A stretch of DNA of 6,290 nucleotides from Actinomycetes bacterium (GCA_021805305.1 JAJZFO010000213.1:1-6290), one strand, 5' to 3'; numbered from the stretch's first letter, positions 1 through 6,290 are shown. A program made the numbers and translations. Notes: generated from the sequence alone by a model not told the origin.

Positions 1-964
1 GCATGTAGGTGATCCACCCCTGCTCGTAGAGCCGCTGGGCGGCGCGCATCGTGCGCTCGGGGTCGAAGCGTAACTTGCGGCTCGCCTCGATCTGCAGCGA
101 CGAGGTCATGAAGGGCGCCTGGGGGCGCTGGGTGCGCGGCGTGGACGTGATCGCGGCCACCGTCACCTCGCGCGCGCGCAGGCCCTCGGCCAACGAACGC
201 GCGCTGGCCTCGCTCAGCACCTCGACGGTGGCCGAGCGGTCCAGGCGGCCGGCCGCGTCGAAGTTCTTACCCGTCGCCAGGGCGGCGCCGTTGACGCTGT
301 CGACGGTGGCGTCGAAGGGCGTTCCGTCCGCGTCGAGGGTCGCGGTGACGTCGAACCACGTGGCCGAGGTGAACGCCATGCGTTCGCGCTCGCGTTCGCA
401 CACCAGTCGGATGGCCACCGACTGCACGCGTCCCGCCGAGCGCGCCTTGTCGACCGCGCGCCAGAGCACGGGCGACACCTCGTAGCCCACCAGGCGGTCG
501 AGGAAGCGGCGCCCCTCCTGCGCGTCGACCAGGCGCAGGTCGAGGTCGCGCGTGTCGTGCACGGCGCGTTCGATGGCGGCGGGCGTGATCTCGTGAAAGA
601 CCATGCGCTTGACGGGGACCTTCGGGTTGAGGACCTCCTGGAGGTGCCACGCGATGGCCTCGCCCTCGCGGTCTTCGTCGGTGGCGAGGTAGAGCTCGTC
701 GACCTGCTTGAGCGCGGCCTTGAGTTCACCCACGATCTTCTTGCGGTCACTCGAGATCACGTAGACCGGCTTGAAGTGATCGTTGACGTTGATGCCCAGG
801 CGCGCCCACTTCTCACCCTTGACCGACGCCGGGATGTCCGCGGCGCTCTGGGGCAGGTCGCGGATGTGACCGATCGAGGGTTTGACGATGTAGTCGGGCC
901 CGAGCATGCCCTGAATGCGGGTGGCCTTAGCGACCGACTCCACGATGACTAGTGCTCGCGCCAT
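1..964 (-). CDS. topA: DNA topoisomerase I (type IA), N-terminal part, cut by window edge
   Basis: Type IA topoisomerase, which relaxes negatively supercoiled DNA through a transient 5'-phosphotyrosine link. The reading frame is open from an ATG at 964-962 to the left edge (321 complete codons). The TOPRIM domain begins ALVIVES with the metal/acid residue E9 and carries the TDEDREGE motif with D96, D98 and E100. Further hallmarks are LDRLVGYEVSPVLW, SAGRVQSVA and PFMTSSLQIEASRKL. The last codons read GWITYM; by alignment with E. coli Tyr319, the tyrosine at 7-5 (residue 320) is the catalytic one, so roughly the last half or more of the protein lies outside. The sequence is especially close to mycobacterial TopA. 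One oddity: the usual ESPAKAK-type start of the domain reads ESVAKAT, with Val11 for Pro. The start is backed by a strong purine-rich ribosome binding site. Identification is secure. Confidence 0.97.
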   Translation of the reverse strand, partial: MARALVIVESVAKATRIQGMLGPDYIVKPSIGHIRDLPQSAADIPASVKGEKWARLGINVNDHFKPVYVISSDRKKIVGELKAALKQVDELYLATDEDREGEAIAWHLQEVLNPKVPVKRMVFHEITPAAIERAVHDTRDLDLRLVDAQEGRRFLDRLVGYEVSPVLWRAVDKARSAGRVQSVAIRLVCERERERMAFTSATWFDVTATLDADGTPFDATVDSVNGAALATGKNFDAAGRLDRSATVEVLSEASARSLAEGLRAREVTVAAITSTPRTQRPQAPFMTSSLQIEASRKLRFDPERTMRAAQRLYEQGWITYM

Positions 965-1099
965 GTTCACCCCTCTCCTCTTCTGGCTGCTCAGTGGTAC
1001 CTAAGATAGACACTCGCGCGACGGTCTTCGACCATCGGTGCCCGAGTTCTCGGACCGAGTATTTCTAACACCCGGCGCGGGCCACCGCAGTGACCAGGG
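965..1099 (-). promoter_or_regulatory. topA upstream region with ribosome binding site
   Basis: This 135-base gap separates the end of the permease gene from the topA start, both read leftward. On the minus strand GAGGAGAGGGG lies 5 bases before the topA ATG, so AGGGG (974-970) and AGGAG (979-975) are both usable Shine-Dalgarno cores. A weak -10-like TATCTT sits at 1008-1003 on the minus strand, without a convincing -35 box; I would not rely on it. A small hairpin can form just after the permease stop (1080-1095, 6-bp stem with one G:U pair, TGCG loop) but has no T-run, so a terminator is not supported. Whether topA has its own promoter or is read through from the permease gene is open. Confidence 0.55.
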
Positions 1100-3466
1100 C
1101 TAATCGTCGCTCGCGGGGGCGGCCACGATCTCGTACTGCGGATTGAGGATAACGGCCTCTCGCCGCAACGAGGTGACCGTCCCGCGCACCAGCAGGCGCG
1201 TGCCGCGCTCGATGCCCGGCACCACGCTGCGGCCTTGGAAGATGAGGGCCACCGACCCGGTGTTGTCCACGATCATGCACCGCAAGTCGCTGGTGCCGTT
1301 CTCGCGGGTGATGGTCATCGCGCGCACGCGCCCCGCGATCTCCACGAAATTACGCTCGCGCAGGCCGCCGATGGGCGCCGCCCCCCCGGAGCGCTCCGCC
1401 AGCTTGACGTCGGCTTCGAGGTGCGACTCCTCGCGCAGGCCGCCGCGCACCACCTCGTCACTGATGGGCACCTCGGTGAGGTCACCCTCGGCCAGGCGAC
1501 GACGGCTCGCCCGGTAGGGGATGATCGTCGCCGCGGTGCGCGGGATCTGCATCACCGCGCCGGCCATCGAGTCCGCGGTGCGGTCGTGCAACAACCGCTG
1601 CAGTCGCGAGACGAAGCCGCGCCGCGGCAGGATGACCATGCAGAAGACGTCGGGGTCGCGCACCACGTCGGCCACCAACTCCAACGCCGCGCGGTCGAGG
1701 CGGCGGTCCTCGCACTCGACGACCTCCAGGCTCACCGCCTCCGAGGCGGTGTTGGGACGCCCCCACTTCTCCTCGAGCGAACGCGTGACCATGGGGTCGA
1801 TGTCGAAGTGCACCGCGCGCACCGAGTACGCGTTGAGGGTGTTGCAGTACTGCAGCGCCCGTTCGGTCGCGAGGTCGTAGTGGTCGACGAAGACCACCAC
1901 GCGGTTGGTCCGGATGTTCATGGGCTCGCTGGTCGCCGAGGACTCGAAGGCGTGCGCCTCGCGTTCGTACTGCTTGTGGAAGCGTAGGAGGGCGAGGTAC
2001 ATAATGGGACCCACCACCGCGATGATCCACGCCCCCTCCTTGAACTTCACGGTGATGAAGATCAACACCACGACGCCGGTGACGAAGGCCGAGAAGCCGT
2101 TGACGAAGACGCCGCGGCGCCAGTGGCCCGTGTGTTCGCGTCGGTGACGCGCCACCATGCCCAGCCCGGCCATCGTGAAGCCGGTGAAGACGCCGATGGC
2201 GTAGAGCGCGATCAGGGAGTTGACGTTGCCGTCGAACACCAGGATCAGGGCCAGGGCCACCACCCCCAACAAGAGGATGCCGTTGGAGAACGCCAGCCGG
2301 TGGCCGCGTTTGGTCAATTGACGCGGCAGGTACTTGTCCGTCGCCACGTAGTTGGCCAGGAACGGGAAGCCGTTGAAGGACGTGTTGCCCCCGGTGTAGA
2401 GGATGAAGACGGTGGCGAACTGCACGATCAAGAAGAAGGCGTGGCCCGCGCGACTGGTCCCGAAGACCGCGCTCACCTCCTGGGAGACCACGGTGGGCGA
2501 GCCCGAGTAGTAGGGCAGGGCGTGGGTCCAGTGCGCCAGCAGCGCGGTGCCGATGAGCAAGAAGCCCAGCACGCTCGACATGACCACGAGGGTCTGGCGC
2601 GCGTGCACCGACTCGGGCCGCTTGAAACTCGCCACGCCGTTGGAGATGGCCTCGAGGCCGGTCAGCGAGGAGCCCCCGTTGGCGTACGCGCGCAGCAGGG
2701 AGATGAACGCCAGACCCATGAGCGGCCCCGAGCCCGGGACCCCGAGGTGGTAGCCGAGCGCGGAATTCGAGGGGAGGGCCACGTGGCGCAACGTCCCGGC
2801 GAAGTACTGGGTGACGCCGATGACGATGGTCGACCCCAACGCCAGGATGTAGAAGTAGGTGGGCAGGGCGAAGTAGCTGCCCGCTTCGCGCAATCCGCGC
2901 AGATTACCGAAGATCAAGATCAACACCACCCCCACCGTGATGTAGATCGAGAGGTGCTTGAGCGCGGGGATGGCGCTGGTGAGCGCGTTGGTCCCGGCGG
3001 AGCACTGCACCGCGACGGTGACCGTGTAGTCGATGAGCAGGGCCACCGCGGCGATCTGGGCGACGCGGGGTCCGAAGTTCTCGCGCGCCACGACGTAGGC
3101 GCCCCCGGCCTGGGTGTAGTACTTGATGACGTCCCAGTACGAGAGGGTGACGAAGAAGAGCACCCCGATGATGACGAACATGATCGGCACCACGAGGGCG
3201 AAGGCCGCGATCCCGACGAAGGGCGTCATCTGCACCAAGATCTCCTCGGTGCCGTACGCCGAGGACGAGATGCAGTCCGGCGCCAGGACGCCCAGGGCCA
3301 CCGTGCGACCCAGCCGTTCACCGCTCAACTGTTCGGTGACGTAGGGGCGGCCGAGCACGATCCGCTTGATCCGGTACCCGAGACTTTCCGGGTAGACCGC
3401 CGCCACGTTGGCGTGCGAGGTCAGCACCGGGGAGCTCTTGGCCAACTGTCTATCCGCTTCCGACAC
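1100..3466 (-). CDS. KimA-like APC-superfamily potassium importer with C-terminal OB-fold domain
   Basis: Predicted integral membrane transporter of 788 residues, probably a proton-coupled K+ importer. About 12 hydrophobic segments span residues 54-494. The order of motifs follows B. subtilis KimA as I recall it: SSSAYGTEEIL (68-77), GGAYVVARENFG (121-132), LLIDYTVTVAV (143-153), SSLTGLEAISN (266-276) and LIALYAIGVF (418-427). KimA's K+-site residues D36, Y43, D117/Y118 and Y377 correspond to D64, Y71, D146/Y147 and Y422. Residues about 521-652 match KimA's cytosolic domain, which binds c-di-AMP in B. subtilis. KimA ends there; this protein continues through a charged linker into an OB-fold-like domain (about 695-785) with PGIERGTRLLVRGTV and ILNPQYEIV. 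The start is GTG, with a weak AAGG 8 bases upstream, and adds about 30 residues before the KimA-like start. It diverges from the TrkA pair. Automatic pipelines would likely call it an amino acid permease. Family is sure; K+ as substrate is inferred from conserved residues and context. Confidence 0.88.
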   Translation of the reverse strand: MSEADRQLAKSSPVLTSHANVAAVYPESLGYRIKRIVLGRPYVTEQLSGERLGRTVALGVLAPDCISSSAYGTEEILVQMTPFVGIAAFALVVPIMFVIIGVLFFVTLSYWDVIKYYTQAGGAYVVARENFGPRVAQIAAVALLIDYTVTVAVQCSAGTNALTSAIPALKHLSIYITVGVVLILIFGNLRGLREAGSYFALPTYFYILALGSTIVIGVTQYFAGTLRHVALPSNSALGYHLGVPGSGPLMGLAFISLLRAYANGGSSLTGLEAISNGVASFKRPESVHARQTLVVMSSVLGFLLIGTALLAHWTHALPYYSGSPTVVSQEVSAVFGTSRAGHAFFLIVQFATVFILYTGGNTSFNGFPFLANYVATDKYLPRQLTKRGHRLAFSNGILLLGVVALALILVFDGNVNSLIALYAIGVFTGFTMAGLGMVARHRREHTGHWRRGVFVNGFSAFVTGVVVLIFITVKFKEGAWIIAVVGPIMYLALLRFHKQYEREAHAFESSATSEPMNIRTNRVVVFVDHYDLATERALQYCNTLNAYSVRAVHFDIDPMVTRSLEEKWGRPNTASEAVSLEVVECEDRRLDRAALELVADVVRDPDVFCMVILPRRGFVSRLQRLLHDRTADSMAGAVMQIPRTAATIIPYRASRRRLAEGDLTEVPISDEVVRGGLREESHLEADVKLAERSGGAAPIGGLRERNFVEIAGRVRAMTITRENGTSDLRCMIVDNTGSVALIFQGRSVVPGIERGTRLLVRGTVTSLRREAVILNPQYEIVAAPASDD

Positions 3467-3543
3467 GAGGACAACCTTAGACCTCGAGCGCCGAAAACGA
3501 TTGAAAGTTGCGGCTTCTTCGCGAAGTGTGGTGAGATGGGCCC
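3467..3543. promoter_or_regulatory. divergent promoter region between the KimA-like importer and the TrkA pair
   Basis: These 77 bases must hold the promoters for both directions, since the GTG starts face away from each other. It is too short for a long riboswitch such as the c-di-AMP ydaO type. A perfect 10-base palindrome CTTCGCGAAG lies at 3517-3526. For the rightward gene, TTGCGG (3508-3513) and TGAGAT (3532-3537) are spaced 18 bases apart; the palindrome would fall between them and the GTG would begin 6 bases after the -10-like box, which would suit a leaderless or near-leaderless message. TTGAAA (3501-3506) is a better -35 match but has no good -10 partner. For the leftward gene the best -10-like hexamer is TCTAAG, which is weak. 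Function as a shared promoter is implied by geometry; the exact boxes are uncertain. Confidence 0.5.
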
Positions 3544-4197
3544 GTGCATATCGTGGTAGTCGGCTGTGGCCGAGTGGGCTCGGGACTCGCGATGCAACTC
3601 TCCGACGAGGGCCACTCCGTGGTGGTGGTGGACAAGAACCGCGACGCCTTTCGGCGCCTGGTGCACTTCAACGGCCGCACCATCCACGGCTCGGGCTTCG
3701 ACCGCGACGTGCTCGCCAAATCCGAGGCCGGCCAGGCCGACGCGCTGGCGGCGGTGACGCGCGGGGACAACACCAACATTCTCTGCGCGCGGATCGCCCG
3801 CGACAACTACGGCGTCAAGAACATCGTGGCGCGGATCTACGACCCCCAGCGCGCGGGGATCTACATGAAGCTGGGCATCCCCACCGTGGCCACGTCGCTG
3901 TGGACGACCCAGCAGGTCAAGCGCTGGATCATCCCGGCCGACGACACCGTGGAGTGGACCGACGGCACCGCCACCATGCACCTCGTCGAACGCGTGGTGC
4001 CCGACCAATTGGCGGGTCAGGCGCTGCACCACTTCTCCTTTGGCACGAACGTGCGACTGGTGGCGCTCGTGCGCGGCGGGCGCGGGCGCGTCGACCTCGA
4101 CGGCCTCTTCGCCCAGGAGGACGACGTCTTGGAGTTCCTGGTCACCACCGAGGGGCTCAGCGAGCTCAGCCAAATGTTGAGCGAGCCGCGCCGATGA
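3544..4197 (+). CDS. trkA (ceoB): TrkA/CeoB-type RCK potassium uptake regulator (first of pair)
   Basis: Cytosolic RCK protein of 217 residues, the nucleotide-sensing, gating type of subunit for K+ transport. The N-terminal Rossmann domain (about 1-120) opens with MHIVVVGCGRVG, giving the GxGxxG turn at G7-G9-G12. D30 at the end of the second strand fits NAD(H) binding through the ribose hydroxyls. AAVTRGDNTNILCARIAR (69-86) is the usual family segment after the fourth strand. A TrkA_C (RCK_C) domain occupies about 136-211. One Rossmann plus one C-terminal domain matches CeoB/KtrA size; E. coli TrkA is about twice as long with both halves fused. The start is GTG at 3544, chosen because the first strand begins at once; GGTGAG about 8 bases upstream could serve as a ribosome site. 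The gene diverges from the importer and overlaps the next TrkA gene. No pore subunit (TrkH/KtrB) is encoded nearby, so its partner is unknown. Confidence 0.93.
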   Translation: MHIVVVGCGRVGSGLAMQLSDEGHSVVVVDKNRDAFRRLVHFNGRTIHGSGFDRDVLAKSEAGQADALAAVTRGDNTNILCARIARDNYGVKNIVARIYDPQRAGIYMKLGIPTVATSLWTTQQVKRWIIPADDTVEWTDGTATMHLVERVVPDQLAGQALHHFSFGTNVRLVALVRGGRGRVDLDGLFAQEDDVLEFLVTTEGLSELSQMLSEPRR

Positions 4198-4862
4198 GGG
4201 TCGTCATCGCGGGGGGCGGATCGGTGGGCACGGCCATCGCCCTGGACCTGGTGGACCGACACCACGACGTCACTTTGATGGAGCACATGAGCGACGTGGC
4301 CGAGAAGTTGCGCGGCGCGCTGCACGGCGTCAACGTGGTCACCGCCGACGCCTGCGAATACTCGTCGCTGTCGGCGGTGGACCTGCGCGGCGCCGACGTC
4401 ATGATCGCCGCGACGGGTGACGACGAGGACAACCTGGTGGTCAGTTGGCTCTCCAAGCAGGAGTTCGGCGTGCCGCGCGTCATCGCGCGCATCAACAACT
4501 CCAAGAACGAGTGGCTCTTCTCCGAGACCTGGGGCGTCGACGTCGCGGTCTCCACCCCCGCGTTGATCACCTCCCTGGTGGACGAGGCGGTGGAGGTGGG
4601 GTCGATGATCAATCTGATGGACCTGGCCCACGGTCGCATGCACCTGTGCGAGATCACCCTGGCCTCGGACGCCCCGGCCGTCGCCTACGGCCACACCCTC
4701 GACGAGCTGCGTCTGCCCGACAACGTGCGGGTGGTGACCGTCGTGCGCAACGACCAGCCCATGGTGCCCACCGAGACGATGCGCTTCCTCGAACACGACC
4801 ACGTAATCCTCATCACGCGCGGCGACGCCTCCGAATCGTGCACCGCCGCCTTCATCGGCTAG
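4194..4862 (+). CDS. trkB (ceoC): TrkA/CeoC-type RCK potassium uptake regulator (second of pair)
   Basis: Second cytosolic RCK protein, 222 residues, built like its neighbour. MRVVIAGGGSVG gives the dinucleotide-binding turn G7-G9-G12, with E30 as the acidic residue closing the second strand. MIAATGDDEDNLVVSWLSKQ (70-89) is the conserved segment, and the RCK_C domain runs from about 135 to 210. The ATG at 4194-4196 overlaps the preceding TGA at 4195-4197 (ATGA), so the two proteins are probably made by coupled translation in similar amounts. This fits a heteromeric RCK ring, equivalent to the two fused halves of E. coli TrkA. The frame is open further upstream, but that stretch overlaps the first TrkA gene and reads as Arg/Gly/Pro-rich nonsense, so the start at 4194 is well supported. 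The gene ends with TAG 33 bases before the HAD gene. Confidence 0.93.
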   Translation: MRVVIAGGGSVGTAIALDLVDRHHDVTLMEHMSDVAEKLRGALHGVNVVTADACEYSSLSAVDLRGADVMIAATGDDEDNLVVSWLSKQEFGVPRVIARINNSKNEWLFSETWGVDVAVSTPALITSLVDEAVEVGSMINLMDLAHGRMHLCEITLASDAPAVAYGHTLDELRLPDNVRVVTVVRNDQPMVPTETMRFLEHDHVILITRGDASESCTAAFIG

Positions 4863-4891
4863 CGGCCACCCGATTCGCGCGACGCGCGCCC

Positions 4892-4904
4892 TAGCATGGA
4901 CCAC
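4892..4904 (+). promoter_or_regulatory. possible -10 box for a leaderless HAD transcript
   Basis: TAGCAT at 4892-4897 fits the actinobacterial -10 pattern TANNNT and is followed by 7 bases and then GTG at 4905. That spacing is typical of leaderless actinobacterial messages. No Shine-Dalgarno sequence precedes either the ATG at 4896 or this GTG; the stretch just upstream is only GC-alternating. No clear -35 box is seen. If used, the HAD protein would begin three residues later than annotated. Confidence 0.3.
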
Positions 4905-5669
4905 GTGCGCGCCGCCTTCTTCGATCTGGACAAGACCGTCATCGCCAAGGCGTCGATGGTCGCGCTCGGACCCGAATTCCACGCGCGGGGCCTGCTGCGC
5001 CGGCGCACGCTGATCCGCGGCGTCTTCCTCCAGATCCTCTTCCTGCGCTTCGGGGCCAGTGAGGAACGACTGGCCAAGATTCGCCAATCGGTGCTCAAGA
5101 TCACCAAGGGGTGGGACCACGACGAGGTGCGCACCCTGGTGGCCGAATCCCTCAACGAAGTCATGGAGCCCCTGATCTACTCCGAGGCCCTGGACCTCAT
5201 CGAGCACCACCGCCAGGCCGGTGACGAGGTCTGGCTCGTCTCGACCTCACCGGCGGAGATCGTCGAGCCCCTGGCGGCGATCCTGGGCATCACCGGGTCC
5301 ATCTCCTCGAAGGCGCGCATCGACGAGAACGGTAAATTCACCGGGGAGATGGAGTTCTACGCGGTGGGCGAGAACAAGGCGCTCGCGATGCACCAGGTGG
5401 CCGCGCAGCGCGGCATCGACATGAGCGAGTCCTTCGCCTACTCCGACTCCGAGACCGATATCCCGATGCTCCTCGCCGTCGGACACCCCTTCGCGGTCAA
5501 TCCCGACCGCGCGCTGACCAAGGTCGCCCACGAACACGAGTGGCCCATCTTGAGTTTCACCCACAAGGTGCGCGCCCACGACGGGCACCGTTCCCGGACG
5601 CCCTTCGTGGTGTCCGCGGCGGTCCTGGGCGTGCTGGCCCTGATCGGGCGCTCCCAGGCCAAGCGTTAG
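4896..5669 (+). CDS. HAD-IB family phosphatase-like hydrolase with C-terminal hydrophobic helix
   Basis: Haloacid dehalogenase superfamily, subfamily IB (the SerB/CicA-like group), 257 residues. Motif I is FFDLDKTVI with nucleophile D10 and acid/base D12. Motif II is VSTSP with S116. The motif III lysine is probably K161 (GENKALAM), and motif IV is YSDSETD with D184 and D188 for Mg2+. All catalytic residues are present, so it should be an active phosphomonoesterase. The helical cap lies about 17-100. The substrate cannot be read from sequence; such proteins are often labelled SerB-like, but phosphoserine is not established. A hydrophobic stretch at about 236-250 ([14 protein letters not shown]) followed by the basic tail RSQAKR suggests a single membrane anchor with the enzyme facing the cytosol (inference). 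The start is ATG at 4896, with GTG at 4905 as an alternative. It follows the TrkA pair by 33 bases, so co-transcription is possible. Its stop overlaps the convergent sigma factor gene. Confidence 0.9.
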   Translation: MDHVRAAFFDLDKTVIAKASMVALGPEFHARGLLRRRTLIRGVFLQILFLRFGASEERLAKIRQSVLKITKGWDHDEVRTLVAESLNEVMEPLIYSEALDLIEHHRQAGDEVWLVSTSPAEIVEPLAAILGITGSISSKARIDENGKFTGEMEFYAVGENKALAMHQVAAQRGIDMSESFAYSDSETDIPMLLAVGHPFAVNPDRALTKVAHEHEWPILSFTHKVRAHDGHRSRTPFVVSAAVLGVLALIGRSQAKR

Positions 5670-6290
5670 AGCGTCAGTAGGTCGCGCGCGCCGGTGTCCG
5701 AGGACGGGTGGCGCAACTTGCTCATCGCGCGCGCCTCGATTTGTCGAATGCGCTCGCGGGTCAGGTTCATCTCGGCGCCCACGTCCTCGAGGGTCCGGAT
5801 CTCGCCGGCGCCGTCGAGTCCGAAGCGCATCCGCAGGATCTTCTGTTCACGCTCGTCGAGGGGCTGCAGGAGCTTCTCGATGGCGGCCGGCATCATCTTG
5901 ACCGCGGCCACGTCGAAGGGCGACTCGGCCGAACGGTCCTCGACCACGTCGCCGAGTTCGGCGTCGCCGTCCTCGCGCAGGGGTTCGGACAGCGAGATGG
6001 GCTCGGAACGGAACCGCAACGCCTCGATCAGCTTGTCTTCGGGCATCTCGCACTCGTCGCAGAGTTCCTTAATGGTCGGGGGTCGCCCGAACTTGAGTTC
6101 CAATCGCGACTGCGCCTTCTGCACGCGCGCCAGGGTGTCGCCGGCGTGCACCGGGAGACGGATGGTGCGCCCGGTGTTGGCGATGCCGCGGGTGATGGCC
6201 TGACGGATCCACCACGTGGCGTAGGTCGAGAACTTAAAACCCTTACGCCAGTCGAACTTCTCGACGGCGTGCATCAGTCCCAGGTTGCCC
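5666..6290 (-). CDS. RpoD-family sigma-70 factor (regions 2.3-4), N-terminus beyond window edge
   Basis: C-terminal part of a sigma-70 factor, open to the right edge (about 207 codons visible). The first residues read [17 protein letters not shown], so the methionine at 6274-6272 is internal and not the start. Regions 2.3/2.4 read [20 protein letters not shown] and keep the Gln and Thr that contact the -10 element in E. coli RpoD (Q437, T440). Region 3 begins RTIRLPVH. Region 4.2 has the helix [20 protein letters not shown], keeping the Arg/Glu/Arg residues (R584, E585, R588 of E. coli) that read the -35 element. It should therefore recognise housekeeping-like promoters. The segment after RLPVH ([20 protein letters not shown]) and the tail after KLRHP ([12 protein letters not shown]) differ from primary sigma factors, which usually have PVHMVE and PSRSQVLRDYLD-like sequences. 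A group 2, non-essential RpoD paralogue is more likely than the primary factor. Family is certain; group is inferred. Confidence 0.93.
   Translation of the reverse strand, partial: GNLGLMHAVEKFDWRKGFKFSTYATWWIRQAITRGIANTGRTIRLPVHAGDTLARVQKAQSRLELKFGRPPTIKELCDECEMPEDKLIEALRFRSEPISLSEPLREDGDAELGDVVEDRSAESPFDVAAVKMMPAAIEKLLQPLDEREQKILRMRFGLDGAGEIRTLEDVGAEMNLTRERIRQIEARAMSKLRHPSSDTGARDLLTL

Noticed and set aside
214..750. Leftward open frames inside topA in other frames
   Set aside because: The topA frame is continuous here with all family motifs, so these are out-of-frame shadows rather than separate genes or a frameshift.
1080..1095. Hairpin after the importer stop as a Rho-independent terminator
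   Set aside because: The stem is only six pairs including one G:U, and no T-run follows on the minus strand.
2123..3559. Long rightward open frame (478 codons) opposite the importer gene
   Set aside because: It is antisense to a clearly real gene, and its translation is a His/Gln/Asp/Gly/Arg-rich string without domains, typical of frames opposite GC-rich coding DNA.
3408..4193. N-terminal extension that would fuse extra sequence to the second TrkA protein
   Set aside because: It overlaps the first TrkA gene in another frame and reads as Arg/Gly/Pro-rich nonsense; the ATG at 4194 begins exactly at the first strand of the RCK fold.
4871..4890. GC-alternating inverted repeat between the TrkA and HAD genes as a terminator
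   Set aside because: The GCGCG/CGCGC symmetry has almost no loop and no T-run; it is what very GC-rich spacer DNA looks like.
4017..5210. Leftward open frame (397 codons) opposite the TrkA pair and HAD gene
   Set aside because: It crosses three real genes on the other strand and has His/Val/Gly/Asp-rich shadow composition with no recognisable motif.
1..6290. CRISPR arrays, tRNA or rRNA genes, insertion sequences, phage or defence genes
   Set aside because: No spaced direct repeats, cloverleaf-like segments, transposase motifs or long terminal inverted repeats were seen; nearly all bases are accounted for by six chromosomal genes.

Overview
The window is GC-rich, densely coded bacterial chromosome with no mobile element, CRISPR array or RNA gene that I can see. 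Protein relationships point to an actinobacterium, possibly a deep lineage such as Acidimicrobiia (inference). The TopA resembles mycobacterial TopA in sequence. The arrangement of an APC-type permease diverging from two TrkA proteins matches the Mycobacterium tuberculosis Rv2690c / ceoB / ceoC locus as I remember it.

Layout, left to right. (1) The N-terminal 321 codons of DNA topoisomerase I run leftward and are cut by the window edge just after the catalytic tyrosine. (2) A 135-base gap carries the topA ribosome binding site. (3) A leftward 788-residue membrane protein follows. It is best read as a KimA-like potassium importer: APC fold, 12 membrane segments, and a KimA-type cytosolic domain. 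It carries an extra OB-fold domain fused to its C-terminus. (4) A 77-base divergent promoter region follows. (5) Two rightward TrkA/RCK proteins, 217 and 222 residues, overlap at an ATGA junction. (6) A rightward HAD-IB phosphatase-like protein of 257 residues starts 33 bases later. (7) A leftward RpoD-family sigma factor, probably group 2, is cut at the right edge; its stop codon overlaps that of the HAD gene.

The coherent theme is potassium homeostasis. The KimA-like importer and the two RCK nucleotide-binding proteins share one short intergenic region, and no TrkH/KtrB pore subunit is present here. The pore residues known from Bacillus subtilis KimA are kept, so the frequent label 'amino acid permease' is probably wrong for this protein. 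The fused OB-fold resembles a small stand-alone actinobacterial protein that I recall being encoded a few genes from ceoBC in mycobacteria, so the fusion may reveal a functional link. TopA, the HAD protein and the sigma factor look like ordinary chromosomal neighbours.
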